64,000 nucleotides of DNA from Erodium maritimum (lineage: Eukaryota > Streptophyta > Magnoliopsida > Geraniales > Geraniaceae). A program made the translations under genes and the position numbers. Positions 43,964-56,020 of this stretch are shown piece after piece. Every line of letters starts with the position of its first letter. Position 1 is the first letter of the stretch. Where the stretch lies: the NCBI GenBank assembly GCA_963921825.1, contig OY997589.1, positions 20,047,735-20,111,734 of the forward strand, read 5' to 3'. The notes beneath the pieces are model-generated. The model was not told the DNA's origin and searched no databases. It saw nothing but the letters and a program-made list of their open reading frames with translations.

Positions 43964-45505
43964 GTGCTACCTTCGGGATTCACAAGACGGTGTTCATAGT
44001 TTCGGTTTTGCTTGAAAGTTTCGTTTTTGGCATGTTGTTTTGCTAAATTGTTTGATAACATGTTTTAAATTCTTGTTTATGGATTTAATGCATGTAAAAT
44101 GAATTTTTGAAAATTATTTCAAATCTGGAAATTTTGAAAAAAGTTTGATTTTTCGGGTCTCGGGAGCGGGACTCTCGGGGAGCCGAAACCGAGACCGAAC
44201 GGGGCTCCGTTGGACGGAGCTAGGCCAAGCATGACCATTGGATGGTTGATATGCTAAGGCTAAACCGTTTTGTTAGTTATGACGAGTTTGGAACCGTCAT
44301 GACGAACTCGAAGATCAAATGTTCAAAAGTTTCATTTTTGAACGGTTTCGATAAACCGAGCATCAAAAAATTTCGAAACTTGGCTATTAATTAAAACCGG
44401 AAAATCACATGATGTTTGATAACATGCTTGTTTGATAACACGATGTGTGATGTGATGTTGGCATGGTGTACATAATAGCCCCGAGCTCGATTTAATTATT
44501 TATCGCTTTTCACGGCCTGCGAGCCGTTAGAGTTAGCGTGTAATTATTCTTTCAAGGTGTGGTCGTCGAACCACTTGTTTGTAATATTTATTTATTCCCG
44601 ACCTGCGAGTCGTGTATTAAATTGTAATATTTTACTCAAGATGAAGAAAGGGCGAAAAGGTCATTTGGTGGCTTTTCGGGTGTTGGCATCGGCTTGGAGT
44701 CGGTGGAGCTCAAGAAGCTAGTGGGAGTTAGTTTAGGGGGCTATTATGTGCATATTTATCGCTTTATGCTTGGTTTAGTTTATGCATGATTAATTCTATG
44801 TGTTTTAGAATTGCATGCTTAACTTTATTTACCGAGCATATCACCTCACATGCAAAGATAAAATTGGACTTTTAATCCTTGTGTGTGAACCCTTAGAACC
44901 GTCATTGCATTGGATGTAGTTGACGGGTTCAAAGGAAGAATTACATTGGATGTAATTTGAGGCATCATTGCATTTGGAATGTAGTTGATGTGCTCATCGC
45001 ATCTAGGATGTGCCAAAGTTTTGAACACAACTGGACAAGTAAAAGCGGGTCATGTCCGATACCTCCCAATCATCAACACCTTACTACCTCCCCGTCCTAT
45101 GGTTGTCGTGCGCATTAGCGGAGCATCCATGGGGAAGCGGGGTAGTAGGTTTGGACGACATATGTGGGTGTCGTGCGCATTAGCGGAGCACCTACATAGT
45201 GACGAGCCATAGTTGAAAATTGGTGGACCCGACTACGATTCTCAGCCTGAGGTTGAGCTAGGGTAACAGATAGGGTAAGTCGTGTACATAAGTACATACC
45301 CTAGCCAGGAGTCACATTGGATGTGATTGAATGGAGTCCTACCTACATAGCTCGATTAAGTGGTGAGCATTAGTTCAGCTTAATCGAGTGAATCAAGGAT
45401 CTTGGTTTCAGATTCTAAAGGTTTAGAATCGATTGTTGGTGTTTAAGCTTGATCTTCATAAAATTTATTCAATTTACTGATTGAATTTTATCTGTTGTAG
45501 ATCAA

Positions 45506-46110
45506 ATGGCAAATTCAGCGAACATTAATAGTTTGTCATTAAAAACCATTCTTGACAGGGTCAAGCTAAATGGGACAAACTATTTGGACTGGTACAGAAT
45601 TTTGAGGATAGTCCTCAAGTCTGAACGCAAAGAATATGTCCATGACAAGGCTGTCTCTAAGACCATATCAGAGTTACATGAAGTGTCATTAATTGCTGAG
45701 AAGAATATATCAGGGATCTGGGATCCAAGGATATTCTGATGGTCAACAAGGGAATTGGAAGTGGCAAGGGCGGGGCCCATGCGCACTTGGCCGGAAAGAT
45801 GAGACACATGAGAATGTCTGCTTCTACTGCCAATAGCCTGGTCATTGGAACCGGGATTACAGGAAGTTCACGGCTGATCTGAAGAAGGGCAGTGGGACTG
45901 CGCCTTCATCAAATAGCGTGGATGATCTGAAGAAGGGCAGTAGGACTGCGCCTTCATCAGGAAACCTGGATGATCTAAGGAAGGGCGGTGGGACCGTGCC
46001 TTCATCCGGTATTAACTCTATAGAGCTACATCTCTCTACTTCCAAAGATTCATGGGTATTAGATAACAGGACTGAGTCTCACACATGCACTTATATATGG
46101 TGGCTGAAAG
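45506..46110 (+). pseudogene. Copia copy 2 gag and protease region
   Basis: MANSANINSLSLKTILDRVK at 45506 matches copy 1 nearly residue for residue up to GIWDP, where the frame breaks. The zinc knuckle has a stop in it (CFYC, then TAG after one Gln) and again Tyr in place of the last Cys. The protease motif reads WVLDNRTESHTC, so the residues after the catalytic Asp differ from both copy 1 (TMT) and the usual T/S-G-A. Confidence 0.78.
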
Positions 46111-46134
46111 TAGGAGAGGTTTGGAAAGCACGAA

Positions 46135-46924
46135 GTGGACCTCAGAGTTGTGGCAACTACTGTAGGATCCATGAGTCTTGCTTTGCCAAGAGGCCTTGTC
46201 TTAGTACTGTATAATGTATATTGCATACCTACTTTTAGTAGGAATATTATATCTGTATCCGTGTTTGACAAGGAAGGATATAATGTTAATATTGGAAATG
46301 GAGTTTTCAATGTTCTATGCAATGATATGTTTTATACCAGTACTGACTTGGTTGGAGGATTGTACATATTAGATATGGGTAACAATGCCTCAAGTTCTAT
46401 ATATTCCGTTAATACCAAGAGGTCTAAATCCAACGATTTAAACCTAACTCTGTTAAGGCACTGTCATTTAGGTCGCATAAACAAGAAGCACTTATCAGCA
46501 CTTCAGAAGTGCGGACTTTCAGGTTCATTCGAATTCCATTCGATCGATAGGTGCAAGGTTTGTTTGATGGGCAAAATGACTAAAGTGCCCTTTTATCGAT
46601 CGCGATGAAAGGGCGGGTGAATTATTGGGGCTGATACACTCGAATGTGTGTAGACCAATAAGTTCACTTGTCAGGAGGGGTTTTAACTACTTTATCACAT
46701 TTACTGATGATTACAGTAAATATGGTTATGTCTCTTCGGTGAGACATAAGTCTGAAGCTTTTGATAAATTCAAAGAGTTTAAGACTATAGTAGAAAACCA
46801 GCTCGACAAAGGTATTAAGGCACTTCGATTGGATCGAGGTGGAAAATACTTGACCACAGAGTTATTAGATCATCTAAAAGAGAATGGGATCCTTTTGGAA
46901 TGGACTCCTCCTAGGTCACTGTAG
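46135..46924 (+). pseudogene. Copia copy 2 integrase region
   Basis: Same HHCC and core segments as copy 1, but split by one extra T in the run at 46591-46594, absent from copy 1. The triad again reads Asn (IHSNVCRP), Asp (ALRLDRGGKY) and, past the stop at 46922-46924, Lys (GVAKRRNRT). Further downstream a frame at 47103-47372 (MMPALSFLKICGCEAYVKHLV) is the integrase C-terminal region. Confidence 0.8.
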
Positions 46925-47460
46925 TTGAAAGGTGTAGCCAAACGGAGAAATCGGACATTGTTAGACAATGGTCTGTTCCATGATTAGTTGGACTGATCTC
47001 CCAATCTCTTTTAGGGGTTTTGCTCTAGAGACGACCGCATTCATAGTGAATCGGGCTTCGACGAATGGTGTGGAAGGGACACCATTTTAAAATTGGTACG
47101 GGATGATGCCCGCTTTGTCCTTCCTAAAGATTTGTGGTTGCGAGGCTTATGTGAAACATTTGGTTTCGACTAAGCTCGAACCAAGATCTGAGATATGCAC
47201 CTTCGTGTGGTATCCCAAAGCAACAAGGGGATACTATTTCTACAATCCCAGTGAGAACATGGTGTTCGTCGCTTGGGGTGGGGTCTTTATGGAAAAAAAG
47301 TTTTGTTTCCAAAGACGTCATTGGGAGGACTGTGCATCTCGAAGAAATTCAGGATGGTACAGATCTGTCTAAACCAATTAGCAACCCTGTAGAAAGGAGC
47401 CAGAGATTGTCGTAGAGTAAGAACCAATTCCTGTTACAATTCCGGAAGGTCCAAGGCGAT

Positions 47461-48448
47461 TTGAAAGGATCAATCTTCCACCTCCAAGATATGGTATCCG
47501 GAGGTGACAATGAAGTCATGGTGGATCACGATGATCCAGCCACCTTTCAGGAAGTCGTGGATGGGCCCAACTCCGAGTTATGGCTGGGAGCCATGAGGGA
47601 GGAAATGCAATCCATGTCGGACAACCGAGTCTGGGAACCGGTTGATCCCATCAATGGTGTGAGGACCATAGGATGCAAATGGATCTTCAAGGTGAAGATG
47701 GACATGGACGGCAACCCTTTGACCTACAAAGCTCAACTGGTGGCGAAAGGTTATAGGCAGATCCAATGGATTGACTATGAGGAAACCTTCTCCTTAGTGG
47801 CTATGGTCAAAATCAATCCAAATTCTTCTTGACATAACTGCGTATCATAATTACGAGATATGGCAAGTGGATGTCAAAACCGCTTTCCTAAATGGAAATT
47901 TGACTGAGTACGTTTGTATGTCTCGGCCCAAAGGTTTTGACGATCCGAAGAATAAAGGAAAGATTTATAAGTTGTTGAAATCCATTTATGGATTGAAACG
48001 AACTTCTCGGAGTTGGATCCTTCGTTTTGATGAAGCTGTAATTGGATTTGGCTTAATCAAGAACGAGGATGAATCTTGCGTTTATAAGAAGGCTAGTGGG
48101 AGCAAGATTACCTTTCTGGTTCTCATTGAAAACGACATCCCAACCTTGCACGAGACTAAAGCTTGGTTGAGGAAGTGTTTTTCAATAAAGGACTTAGGCG
48201 ATGCTTCTTATATCTTAAGGATTAAGATATGTAGAGATCGCACCAAGAGGGTCTTGGATTTAAGTCAGGGAACCTATGTGAACAAGGCATTGAGTAGGTT
48301 CTTAATGCTCGATTCAAAGAAAGGACTCTTACCCACTAGTCATGGCATTCATCTCAGCAAGACTCAGTGTCCTAAGACACCTGATGAGCTGAAAAGGATG
48401 ATGAGAATCCTATGCGCCTGGGGGCAGGATCGATCATATATGCCATGA
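47461..48448 (+). pseudogene. Copia copy 2 reverse transcriptase region
   Basis: Frames 47461-47832 and 47867-48448 differ from copy 1 by only a few residues. The catalytic Y-V-D-D box is missing at the same place (FLVL joined to IENDIPTL at 48123/48124). The shared deletion shows that it predates the spread of both copies. Confidence 0.88.
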
Positions 48449-48686
48449 CATGTATGAGACCAGACGTCTCGTAAGCCTTATGTTGTACCAGTAGACATCA
48501 TTCTAACCCGGGGGAAAGATGATGCTGAACTAGTCGTCGAAGGATGAGTAGACGCTAGTTTTCCAAGACAAATCCAGATGACTTTAGAACTCAATCAGGA
48601 TATGTGTTTACGCTGAATGGCAGAGCTTTAGCTGGGAAAGCGTATAGCAAGATACCATTGCCGAATCTACGATAGAGGCCAAGTAC

Positions 48687-48884
48687 ATGGATGCTGCAGA
48701 GGCAGCTAAGGAGGCTATGTGGATTTGGAAATTCATGGCAGGGCTGGGTGTAATTAAAAACCCATCCAGTCCGGTGAATCCATTTTGCGACAACACAAGG
48801 GCCATTGCGCAAGCTAAAAGCCTAGATCGCATAACAAATCCAAACATGTACTGCGGCGTATCCACCTCATCAGATAAATACTGA
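48687..48884 (+). pseudogene. Copia copy 2 RNase H fragment
   Basis: It is identical in translation to the copy 1 frame at 11110-10913 (MDAAEAAKEAMWIWKFM...CDNTRAIAQ). Confidence 0.75.
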
Positions 48885-49035
48885 ACTGAGGTGAAGTGAA
48901 GATAACCGATATTGCAACAGATGATAACATAGCCAACCCTTTGACTAAGACAGTGTCACTGCCTGAACATGTTAGACATGTAAAGTCGATGGGGACATAT
49001 TGGAGTTTAGATTGGAACTAGGGCAAGTGGGAGAT

Positions 49036-50723
49036 TGTTAGTCTTAGTGCCCGTAGTTCAATCCTAAATGTCCAAATGTATATATCATCGTTAGCAATAA
49101 AATTAAAGCGGCTTTATATTACTTATGTGTTGGAGTAATATATCGATGTGTGCTCTGATCTATGCCCACCATGCGAATAGAACCATAGATCGAGATAGAT
49201 CACACTCGATGGGTCCCTAGTCAACAAAGCTTCACTAGAAGCGACTAGTATGAAAGATGGCTCTTTATGGCTTACGTTCTGTTAGTCATTGGAATGGGAT
49301 TCCGGAGTCTGATCATAGATATCATGTGGGACATGATATTGGACGACCCACCCTGAATATGTGCCATAGATTAAGTCATGAACATATTCAGTGTTGTAGC
49401 TTGTCATGTATCCTTAGACCAAGGAGTCTTTGTGATCGCTATGTAGTCAACAACTGAGTTTGACCTGAGCCTAACGTTGTCCGTAACAGGGCTTCCATAA
49501 CGGCCAGGATTGGCTTGGGGACGGGCTACATGAGTGACACGAAAGACGGCTAAGGGATTTATCCCTCATACTAAGGTATGGGAAAGATATCGGTTCTCGG
49601 CCACTTGATCGAGAGTGACTGGAAGAATAGCATGGCCATGCACATGATACTGGGTATCATATCTTCAGTCATCTCACATATCAAGGAACGGTGATTGAGA
49701 ATAATAAGGATGACGGCTCTATGCCTTATCTCAATCAGGATATCGGAGATAAAAGGATAATGACAGGGACGACGGAAAGGTTAGAATCGACAGGGTCGAT
49801 TCGTTATGTAGTGTCAGGCAATACTAAAGTCTCGTTAGTTGCCACTTAAATAGGATCAAGTAAAATGGGATTTTACGTTGATCTATTGACATGCATAAAC
49901 CTAAGGGTCACACCGGAGGATGAAACTCATTGACACATTTATGGAGAATGGCCAAAAGGGAGTTGTCTCGGGACATGACCAAAACTGGGTTTTGGGTCAT
50001 GTGCCCGTAAGTGAATAGGACTTTACGGATCGAGACAAGGCTTGGAGTCTTGGGATTGATCGCGTCGGATAATGTTGGACATTTCCGGTATGGAAGGCAT
50101 GGAGGCGATGAGCGAATCACGGGACCTCGTTGGAAATGGCCACGGGCCATGTTCCAAGAAGCCCATGAAAGGCCCATGCAACCAAGGCCCATGGAACTAA
50201 TTAATCAAGTCTTGATTAATTAGTACTAAGTAAGCAAGACAAGGATTAAGGTGTTGGTGATTCACCACCTAACCCAATCTTGTCTTGCCATACTTTGTCC
50301 TATTTACACCTTACTTGTCACCATGCTTGTCCCATGCCTTTAGTTGGACAAGTATGGGTTTTGTTATGTTTAAGTCATCTTTTTTCAACATAACAAACAC
50401 AAGACAAGAATAGGAAACACATTTTCTCTCCCTCTTCCATGGCCATTTCGGGTTTGGCTAGTTTCCTCCTCCATTTTTGTGTTCTTGAGTCCTCAAAGAG
50501 AAGAACTACGTGGCTTTGATTCCCATGTGGATACGTAGGCGTCTTGGAGACTCAAGCCAATCATTCGTTAACCGGTGTTCTTGTTTTGGTAAGAACTAGT
50601 GCTGAATTTTTCTCTTGTTAATCCATTCTTTGTTAGTTGTTTCATGGTTCTAATTGTCTCTTGGTTTTCATTGATTTTCCGCTGCGAGTTGGTTCATCTC
50701 CAACCCTACCTCGAGACCCAACA
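49036..50723 (+). repeat. Copia copy 2, 3' LTR
   Basis: 1688 bp with TG...CA ends, preceded by the polypurine tract. It matches the 5' LTR over every block compared. Confidence 0.95.
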
Positions 50724-50728
50724 CTGGG

Positions 50729-51331
50729 AACTCACAAGAAGTCGACAAGTGTTGTTTTCGCGCACTGGCAGTGCTGGTAGCGCGTGTGCGTGGTGCTAGT
50801 AGCGCACGCGTAGTGCTAGTACCCCTCACACAAAGGTTTTGGTACAACACACACATAGGTGCTGATACAATACACACAAAGGTGTTGGTACAATACACAC
50901 AACTACTGGTACAATGTTTATTAATCTAGAAAAACTGATTTACAATCAAATCCTCGTCCTAATACAGTAAGTAAATTAAGTCCAAAGCCCTAATTAGAAA
51001 AAAGGAAACCATAAAACCAAAAAAAGAAGAAATAATCGTCCGAAATCTAAAAGTACGATTTTGACCCTCTAGATGACCTCGGATGGCCGAAAAACATTGT
51101 ACATCCCAACTTAGAAATGAGTCTTGCCCGGAAGGCCGTTTCCACCCAAACAAATGCTAGGTTTTTGTCAAATTCTGACACTGATGCTGGTATCTTGCAT
51201 GCATAAGTGCTGGTACTTCATATACACAAACGCTGGTACTTCATATACACAAACGCTGGTACTACATATATATATATATATATATATAAATTTTATATTG
51301 TCCTTCATAGCTCGGTGCAACTCAAGAATTA
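50729..51331. repeat. Spacer rich in a degenerate GCTGGTAC-containing short repeat
   Basis: Between the copia TSD and the gypsy TSD, a motif like GTGCTGGTACnnnATACACAAA recurs: near 50780-50910 (TAGTGCTAGTAC, GGTTTTGGTACAACACACAC, GGTGTTGGTACAATACACAC) and at 51180-51265 (ACACAAACGCTGGTACTTCA, twice in full). A short (AT)n tract follows at about 51266-51288. No gene is seen. Confidence 0.7.
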
Positions 51332-51928
51332 TGTCACGCCCCAATTTCAGAGAGCCGAACTCGGGACGCGAACGTTTTAAAACATAAAAACACTTGAACC
51401 TGTTTTGAATAAAAGCTTTGACATTTCCATTTAGTTCGCAAAAATAATAATAATAATATTTACAATACAAAAACGTCCCAATAAGTGGACCAGGTACAAT
51501 ATCCGTCACTAGACTCAAAAAAATAAAGACCAGACTCCGCTCCAAGCTCCATGAACTTCAAGAGCTAACCTAGTCCGTCCGGTGATCAGTACCTGTAGGA
51601 AAAGCAGCTAGGGGTGAGCGTTCGCTCACCTCCACGGATAACAGACTATCATGGCATAATTAGTAGAAAAAGCCAGTAACACTAAAACCAAACCCAACAC
51701 CGGGACTACAGTCCCCAACTCAAGTACCCAACTGACCCACAACCCGTTACTTTCCTCAACGGACTCAACACTCGATAACACAATGTAGACCCGACACAAC
51801 TATCGACGACCTCCTCCAAGGACACGACAGAAAGACTACACAACGCCAAACAAGATCACAAAGGATCGCACACCAGCTGCTCAGTAACCAATCTCAATCA
51901 GGTCAGGGTTCGACCTATCGCAATTCCT

Positions 51929-52119
51929 CGACACGAAGTCGGATCAGGTTGTCGACCTTTCGAACTCGCAATTCATCGACACTAAGTCGGATCAGGCTGT
52001 CGACCTTTCGAACTCGCAATTCATCGACACTAAGTCGGATCAGGCTGTCGACCTTTCGAACTCGCAATTCATCGACACTAAGTCGGATCAGGCTGTCGAC
52101 CTTTCGAACTCACAACTTC
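51929..52119 (-). repeat. 48-bp tandem repeat, 4 copies, in gypsy 3' LTR
   Basis: The unit begins CGACACTAAGTCGGATCAGG and ends CTCGCAATTCAT. There are four copies here; the other LTR has five (60960-61200). Confidence 0.9.
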
Positions 52120-52189
52120 AGGTAACCACAATCACAATCACAATCACAGGAAAGTTCAACCACACAGGCACTCAAGGCCACTCAAGACA

Positions 52190-52480
52190 CCTCAAGAATC
52201 AAGACTCGGGTTCAACAACCCCACGGGCACTCACTGCCATTCAAAACACACCAACGGTCAAGACTCGGGTTCAACAACCCCACGACACTCACTGCCACTC
52301 AAGACACACCAACGGTCAAGACTCGGGTTCAACAACCCCACGACACTCACTGCCACTCAAGACACACCAACGGTCAAGACTCAAGTTCAACAACCCCACG
52401 GCACTCACTGCCAGTCAAGACACACCAACGGTCAAGACTCGAGTTCAACAACCCCACGACACTCACGGCCACCCCAAAAC
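52190..52480 (-). repeat. 58-bp tandem repeat in gypsy 3' LTR
   Basis: The unit ACACACCAACGGTCAAGACT plus CGGGTTCAACAACCCCACGG and a CACTCACTGCC end recurs about five times. The partner array is at about 61265-61550. Confidence 0.88.
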
Positions 52481-54334
52481 ATCAACAGTAAGACACGGGC
52501 ACTCATGGCCACCCAAGACACCAATTTAAATACACGGGCTCTCAAGGCCACCCAAACTCAACAATAAATAACGCACAACAACCTCCGGCATACTCGATGC
52601 CTCCAACAGTCCTAAGATCACTAGTTTCACAAACAACCTCCGGGCATGGTCATATGCCTCCAGTAATTCAATTATCGCTAAGATCTCTGTTCCTACGACA
52701 CTACTAAGTGTCACATGCTTTTCTCTTAAACGCTACAATCCCGTATCATGCTTTTCTAATATTTAAATAAATCTACTCAACCCACGACACCCCGGTGTCA
52801 CATGCAATTCTACTATTAACTTTCCCTAATCAGGGCCGAGATCCAGCTACTTTTCCCTAACTCGTATAACACTCCAAAAGCACTCCACTAAACCTCGATG
52901 CAAACCCAGTCACTCGCGGAGCTTCCCTTTGCCTCGGTCCGCAGCACGATCTAAAAGAACACAATTTTAAAGCACTTTTAAACTATTACAAAAAACCCGA
53001 AAATCAATAAACTTAACGCCCAAACGTAACCCCGATAAAGTCGATCACTCCCAAACTTCCCAAATACTCGACATTGTTGATAAAGGACCCTTAAAGGCCC
53101 GATTCGCCCGACATGGCGAATCTGCCCGATTTTCAATAATTGCCTTCCGGAGCTCCAAAAGCCCCGTTTTCGTTTCTACGGTCTTAGAATATTTCAAGGG
53201 ACCCAACGCACTTGACGGAATCGAATTCCGACTTCTAAGTCAAATTATTAACGTTTAAAGTTTCTAAAACCCGTTAATGGCAACTTCTCCAATTTAATTC
53301 CAAATTTCAATTCGATTAAGGATAAAAGGTCCGGGGAACGTTTTAAATCACCCGAACATTAAAACCCGAGAAACCGAGAACGTGGGCCCCACCCAAACCC
53401 CTTGGCCGAGAGCCCTAGGGTTCAAGGGGGGGGGGGGGGGCTCGACCACCATGTGGTGGCTGGTACCAACTCCGGCCAGCCACCCATAACGCCTCCAACC
53501 ACCTCTAAAACGTCTCCAACAAACCCTCAAACTCACTACAACCCTAACCCAAAGTTTCATACAAAACCCTAACTTTCCAAAGTTAACAAAACGAAGATCG
53601 GGTTAGGTCTTACCAACGAGGACGACGAGGGGAAGACGATTTCTCTTTGCCTTGAAACGAACCAAAGGTTTGAAACCCTCCAAACCCTAGCTTTCCCTCT
53701 CTTCTCTCTTCTTCTTCTTCTCCTTCTCTCTCTAACCACTCTCTTCTTCTTTCTAATTTAAATCAACTAACAATTAATTCTCCTTTTCTCTCTTTTAACC
53801 CACATGGCCGGCCACCTATATGCACCACACACTTCCCCCCCAAAACTAACACCACCACAATTAAGACAAGTGTCAAGGTGGGTCCCACACCTTTTGGAAA
53901 ATATCTAGTTGATATTTTCCAATCATTTTCGCGAAAATCGGACGTTTCGGGCCCCGAACGGGCACTTTTTCCTAGAAGTTACAAAACTTGGCGGGCCACA
54001 AGGAAACGGCTCAACTAAGACCGCTGAGACGACGGCTAATCTTTTTGGATCCAGAACGGTCCTCGAATGGACCAAAACGTCGCTCGGTTGACTTTTCCAG
54101 CGAAAAGTCAACATTTCCCAAATTGATCAGAAAGTTGCCCTGAGTCCCCTGGAACTCATTTTAGTCGATAACGAGGTCAACTTAAGTCCGGTATGACCCT
54201 CGGGGTCAAATTATGTTAAATTAGGTGTCTGTCTCAAAATTTTTAAATTTTCCTGTTTTTCGCATGTTTGACTGACGTTGACCAGAAGTGGTTATTACAG
54301 TCTACCCCCCTTAAAGGAATTTCGTCCGCGAAAT

Positions 54335-54826
54335 TTAAAACAGACGTACCTCGGGAGTCGAACAGGTTGGGATACTTCGCGCGAACCTCGTCCTCGCGTT
54401 CCCACGTCGACTCAGCCCCGTGATGTTTCCACTGCACTCGTACCAAGCGGATAATCTTGCCTCCCCGTAGGACATGCTCCGTGTGTCCATGATCCAAACC
54501 GGCTGCTCCTCATAAGAGACATCGTCAGCCACCTCAATATCAGTCCACTCAATGACGTGGGAGGGGTCTGCGTTGTACTGCCGCAACTGGGACACGTGGA
54601 AGACGTTATGGACTCTCCCAAGTTGCGGTGGCAACGCCAGACGATAAGCCACTGCTCCCACTCTGCCCAAGATCTCGAACGGGCCAATGTACCTCGGAGC
54701 CAACTTGCCCCCGCTGCGTCTGAACCGCACCAACCCCTTCCTCGGGCTCACCTGCAGGAACACGTGATCCCCGACTGCAAACTCAAGAGGTCGACGTCGC
54801 CTGTCGGCATAACTCTTCTGCCGGCT
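54335..54826 (-). pseudogene. Gypsy pol C-terminus with chromodomain-like tail
   Basis: After a TAG at 54827-54829 the frame continues: VSPRKGLVRFRRSGGKLAPRYIGPFEIL, YRLALPPQLGRVHNVFHVSQLRQY and EEQPVWIMD. A frameshift near 54490 moves the coding sense to the frame at 54497-54300: KIIRLVRVQWKHHG, ESTWEREDEVRAKYPNLF. The VxVQWxxH...ESTWExE...YPxLF pattern is a chromodomain of the type fused to chromoviral integrases, thought to guide insertion to heterochromatin (family knowledge). Confidence 0.8.
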
Positions 54827-54829
54827 CTA

Positions 54830-56011
54830 CGCGGTCCTCGACCGATCGCGGATCAATGCGACCTTCTCCGTCGTCTCTCTGACAAGATCTGGCCCCAGCA
54901 GACTCTTGTCACCCACCTCTGCCCAGCATACTGGTGACCGACACGGCCTCCCATACAACGCTTCGAACGGTGCCATCCCGATACTGGCCTGGAAGCTGTT
55001 GTTGTAGGCGAACTCGGCCAATGGCAGGTGGGTCTCCCAAGATCCCCTGAAATCCAGTACACATGCTCGCAGCATGTCCTCCAAGATCTGAATGGTACGC
55101 TCAGACTGACCGTCTGTCTGAGGATGATGTGTTGTGCTGAGTAGAACCTCGGTCCCCAGTGCCTTCTGCAGACTCGGCCAGAACCTGGACGTGAAGCGGG
55201 GATCCCTGTCAGACACTATCGACACCGGGACCCCGTGGAGGCGCACTATCTCCTGAATATACAAGCTGCTCAACTTGTCTACCGGGTCAGTCATCCTCAT
55301 CGCCAGGAAGTGGGCCGACTTGGTGAACCGGTCAACCACCACCCACACGGCGTCGTTTCCCTTTGGCGATCTCGGTAGCCCGCATACGAAATCCATCGTA
55401 ATGTGCTCCCACTTCCACTGAGCAATCGGTAGTGGCTGTAACAATCCCGCGGGACGCTGATGCTCGGCCTTCACCTGCTGACAGACGAGGCATCTCGACA
55501 TAAACTATGCGACTGCTCTCCTCATCCCGCGCCACCAGTAGTGCCGTCTGAGGTCACGGTACATCTTGGTGCCCCCCGGATGCACTGTAAGACGCGAATG
55601 GTGTGCCTCTCGTAACACGGCGTTTCTACAGTTAACAGGTACGAACAACCCTCCGCAGTACCGTAATCCCCAATCAATACTATCCTCCCAGCCCACCACC
55701 TCGTCACCCCTGACGACTCTCTCGCGGATCTCTGATGCTTCGACGTCCTCCGTCTGCGCCTCCAACACTTGGGCAAGCAGTGAGGGCTGAGCCACCAATG
55801 AGCACACGACCACACTGTCAGTAATCTCCTCAAGCTCAAGCCCGAACGTGCTCAGCTCCCCCATCATGTCCCACTCTCGGACTGACATGCTGGCGAGGCT
55901 CGGAACCGACTTCCTACTCAAGGCGTCAGCGACAACGTTCGCCTTGCCCGGATGGTAGTGTAGCTCGAATTCGTACTCCTCGAGTAGTTCCATCCACCGT
56001 CGTTGACGCAT
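54830..56011 (-). pseudogene. Gypsy RNase H end and integrase
   Basis: The frame 56011-55505 holds the end of RNase H (FELHYHPGKANVVADALSRK) and the integrase zinc domain start (HHSRLTVHPGGTKMYRDLRRHYWW). A TAG at 55505-55507 interrupts it; the frame then runs on in phase to 54827. The core shows all three catalytic residues: Asp in ITMDFVCGLP, Asp in SDRDPRFTSRFW and Glu in QSERTIQIL. CLVCQQVKAEH supplies the two Cys ligands. Apart from the stop the integrase looks well preserved. Confidence 0.88.
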
Positions 56012-56020
56012 GTTCAGGTC

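Larger units (their letters stand above)
42262..50723 (+). mobile_element. Ty1/copia element copy 2, full-length, very young, defective
   Basis: The LTRs at 42262-43949 and 49036-50723 are both exactly 1688 bp, and I found no difference in the stretches compared. The TSD CTGGG is perfect (42257-42261, 50724-50728). The primer-binding site TGGTATCAGAGCC follows the 5' LTR after one base (43951-43963). The polypurine tract GGGCAAGTGGGAGAT (49021-49035) abuts the 3' LTR. The interior has the same gene order and the same catalytic losses as copy 1, plus its own lesions. Near-identical LTRs mean recent insertion, so enzymes must have been supplied in trans. Confidence 0.95.
51332..54299 (-). repeat. 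Gypsy 3' LTR (2968 bp)
   Basis: It differs from its partner mainly by one fewer 48-bp repeat, a missing 65-bp GGCC-rich segment (the partner has it at about 62555-62620) and a longer G-run near 53428, with scattered substitutions. On the coding (minus) strand a donor-like TTG|GTAAGA (53623/53622) and an acceptor-like TTTCCTACAG (ending 51593) frame about 2 kb. Confidence 0.93.

Noticed and set aside
54557..54937. 126-codon plus-strand frame and other plus-strand frames to 59205
   Set aside because: Antisense shadows of the minus-strand gypsy gag-pol.
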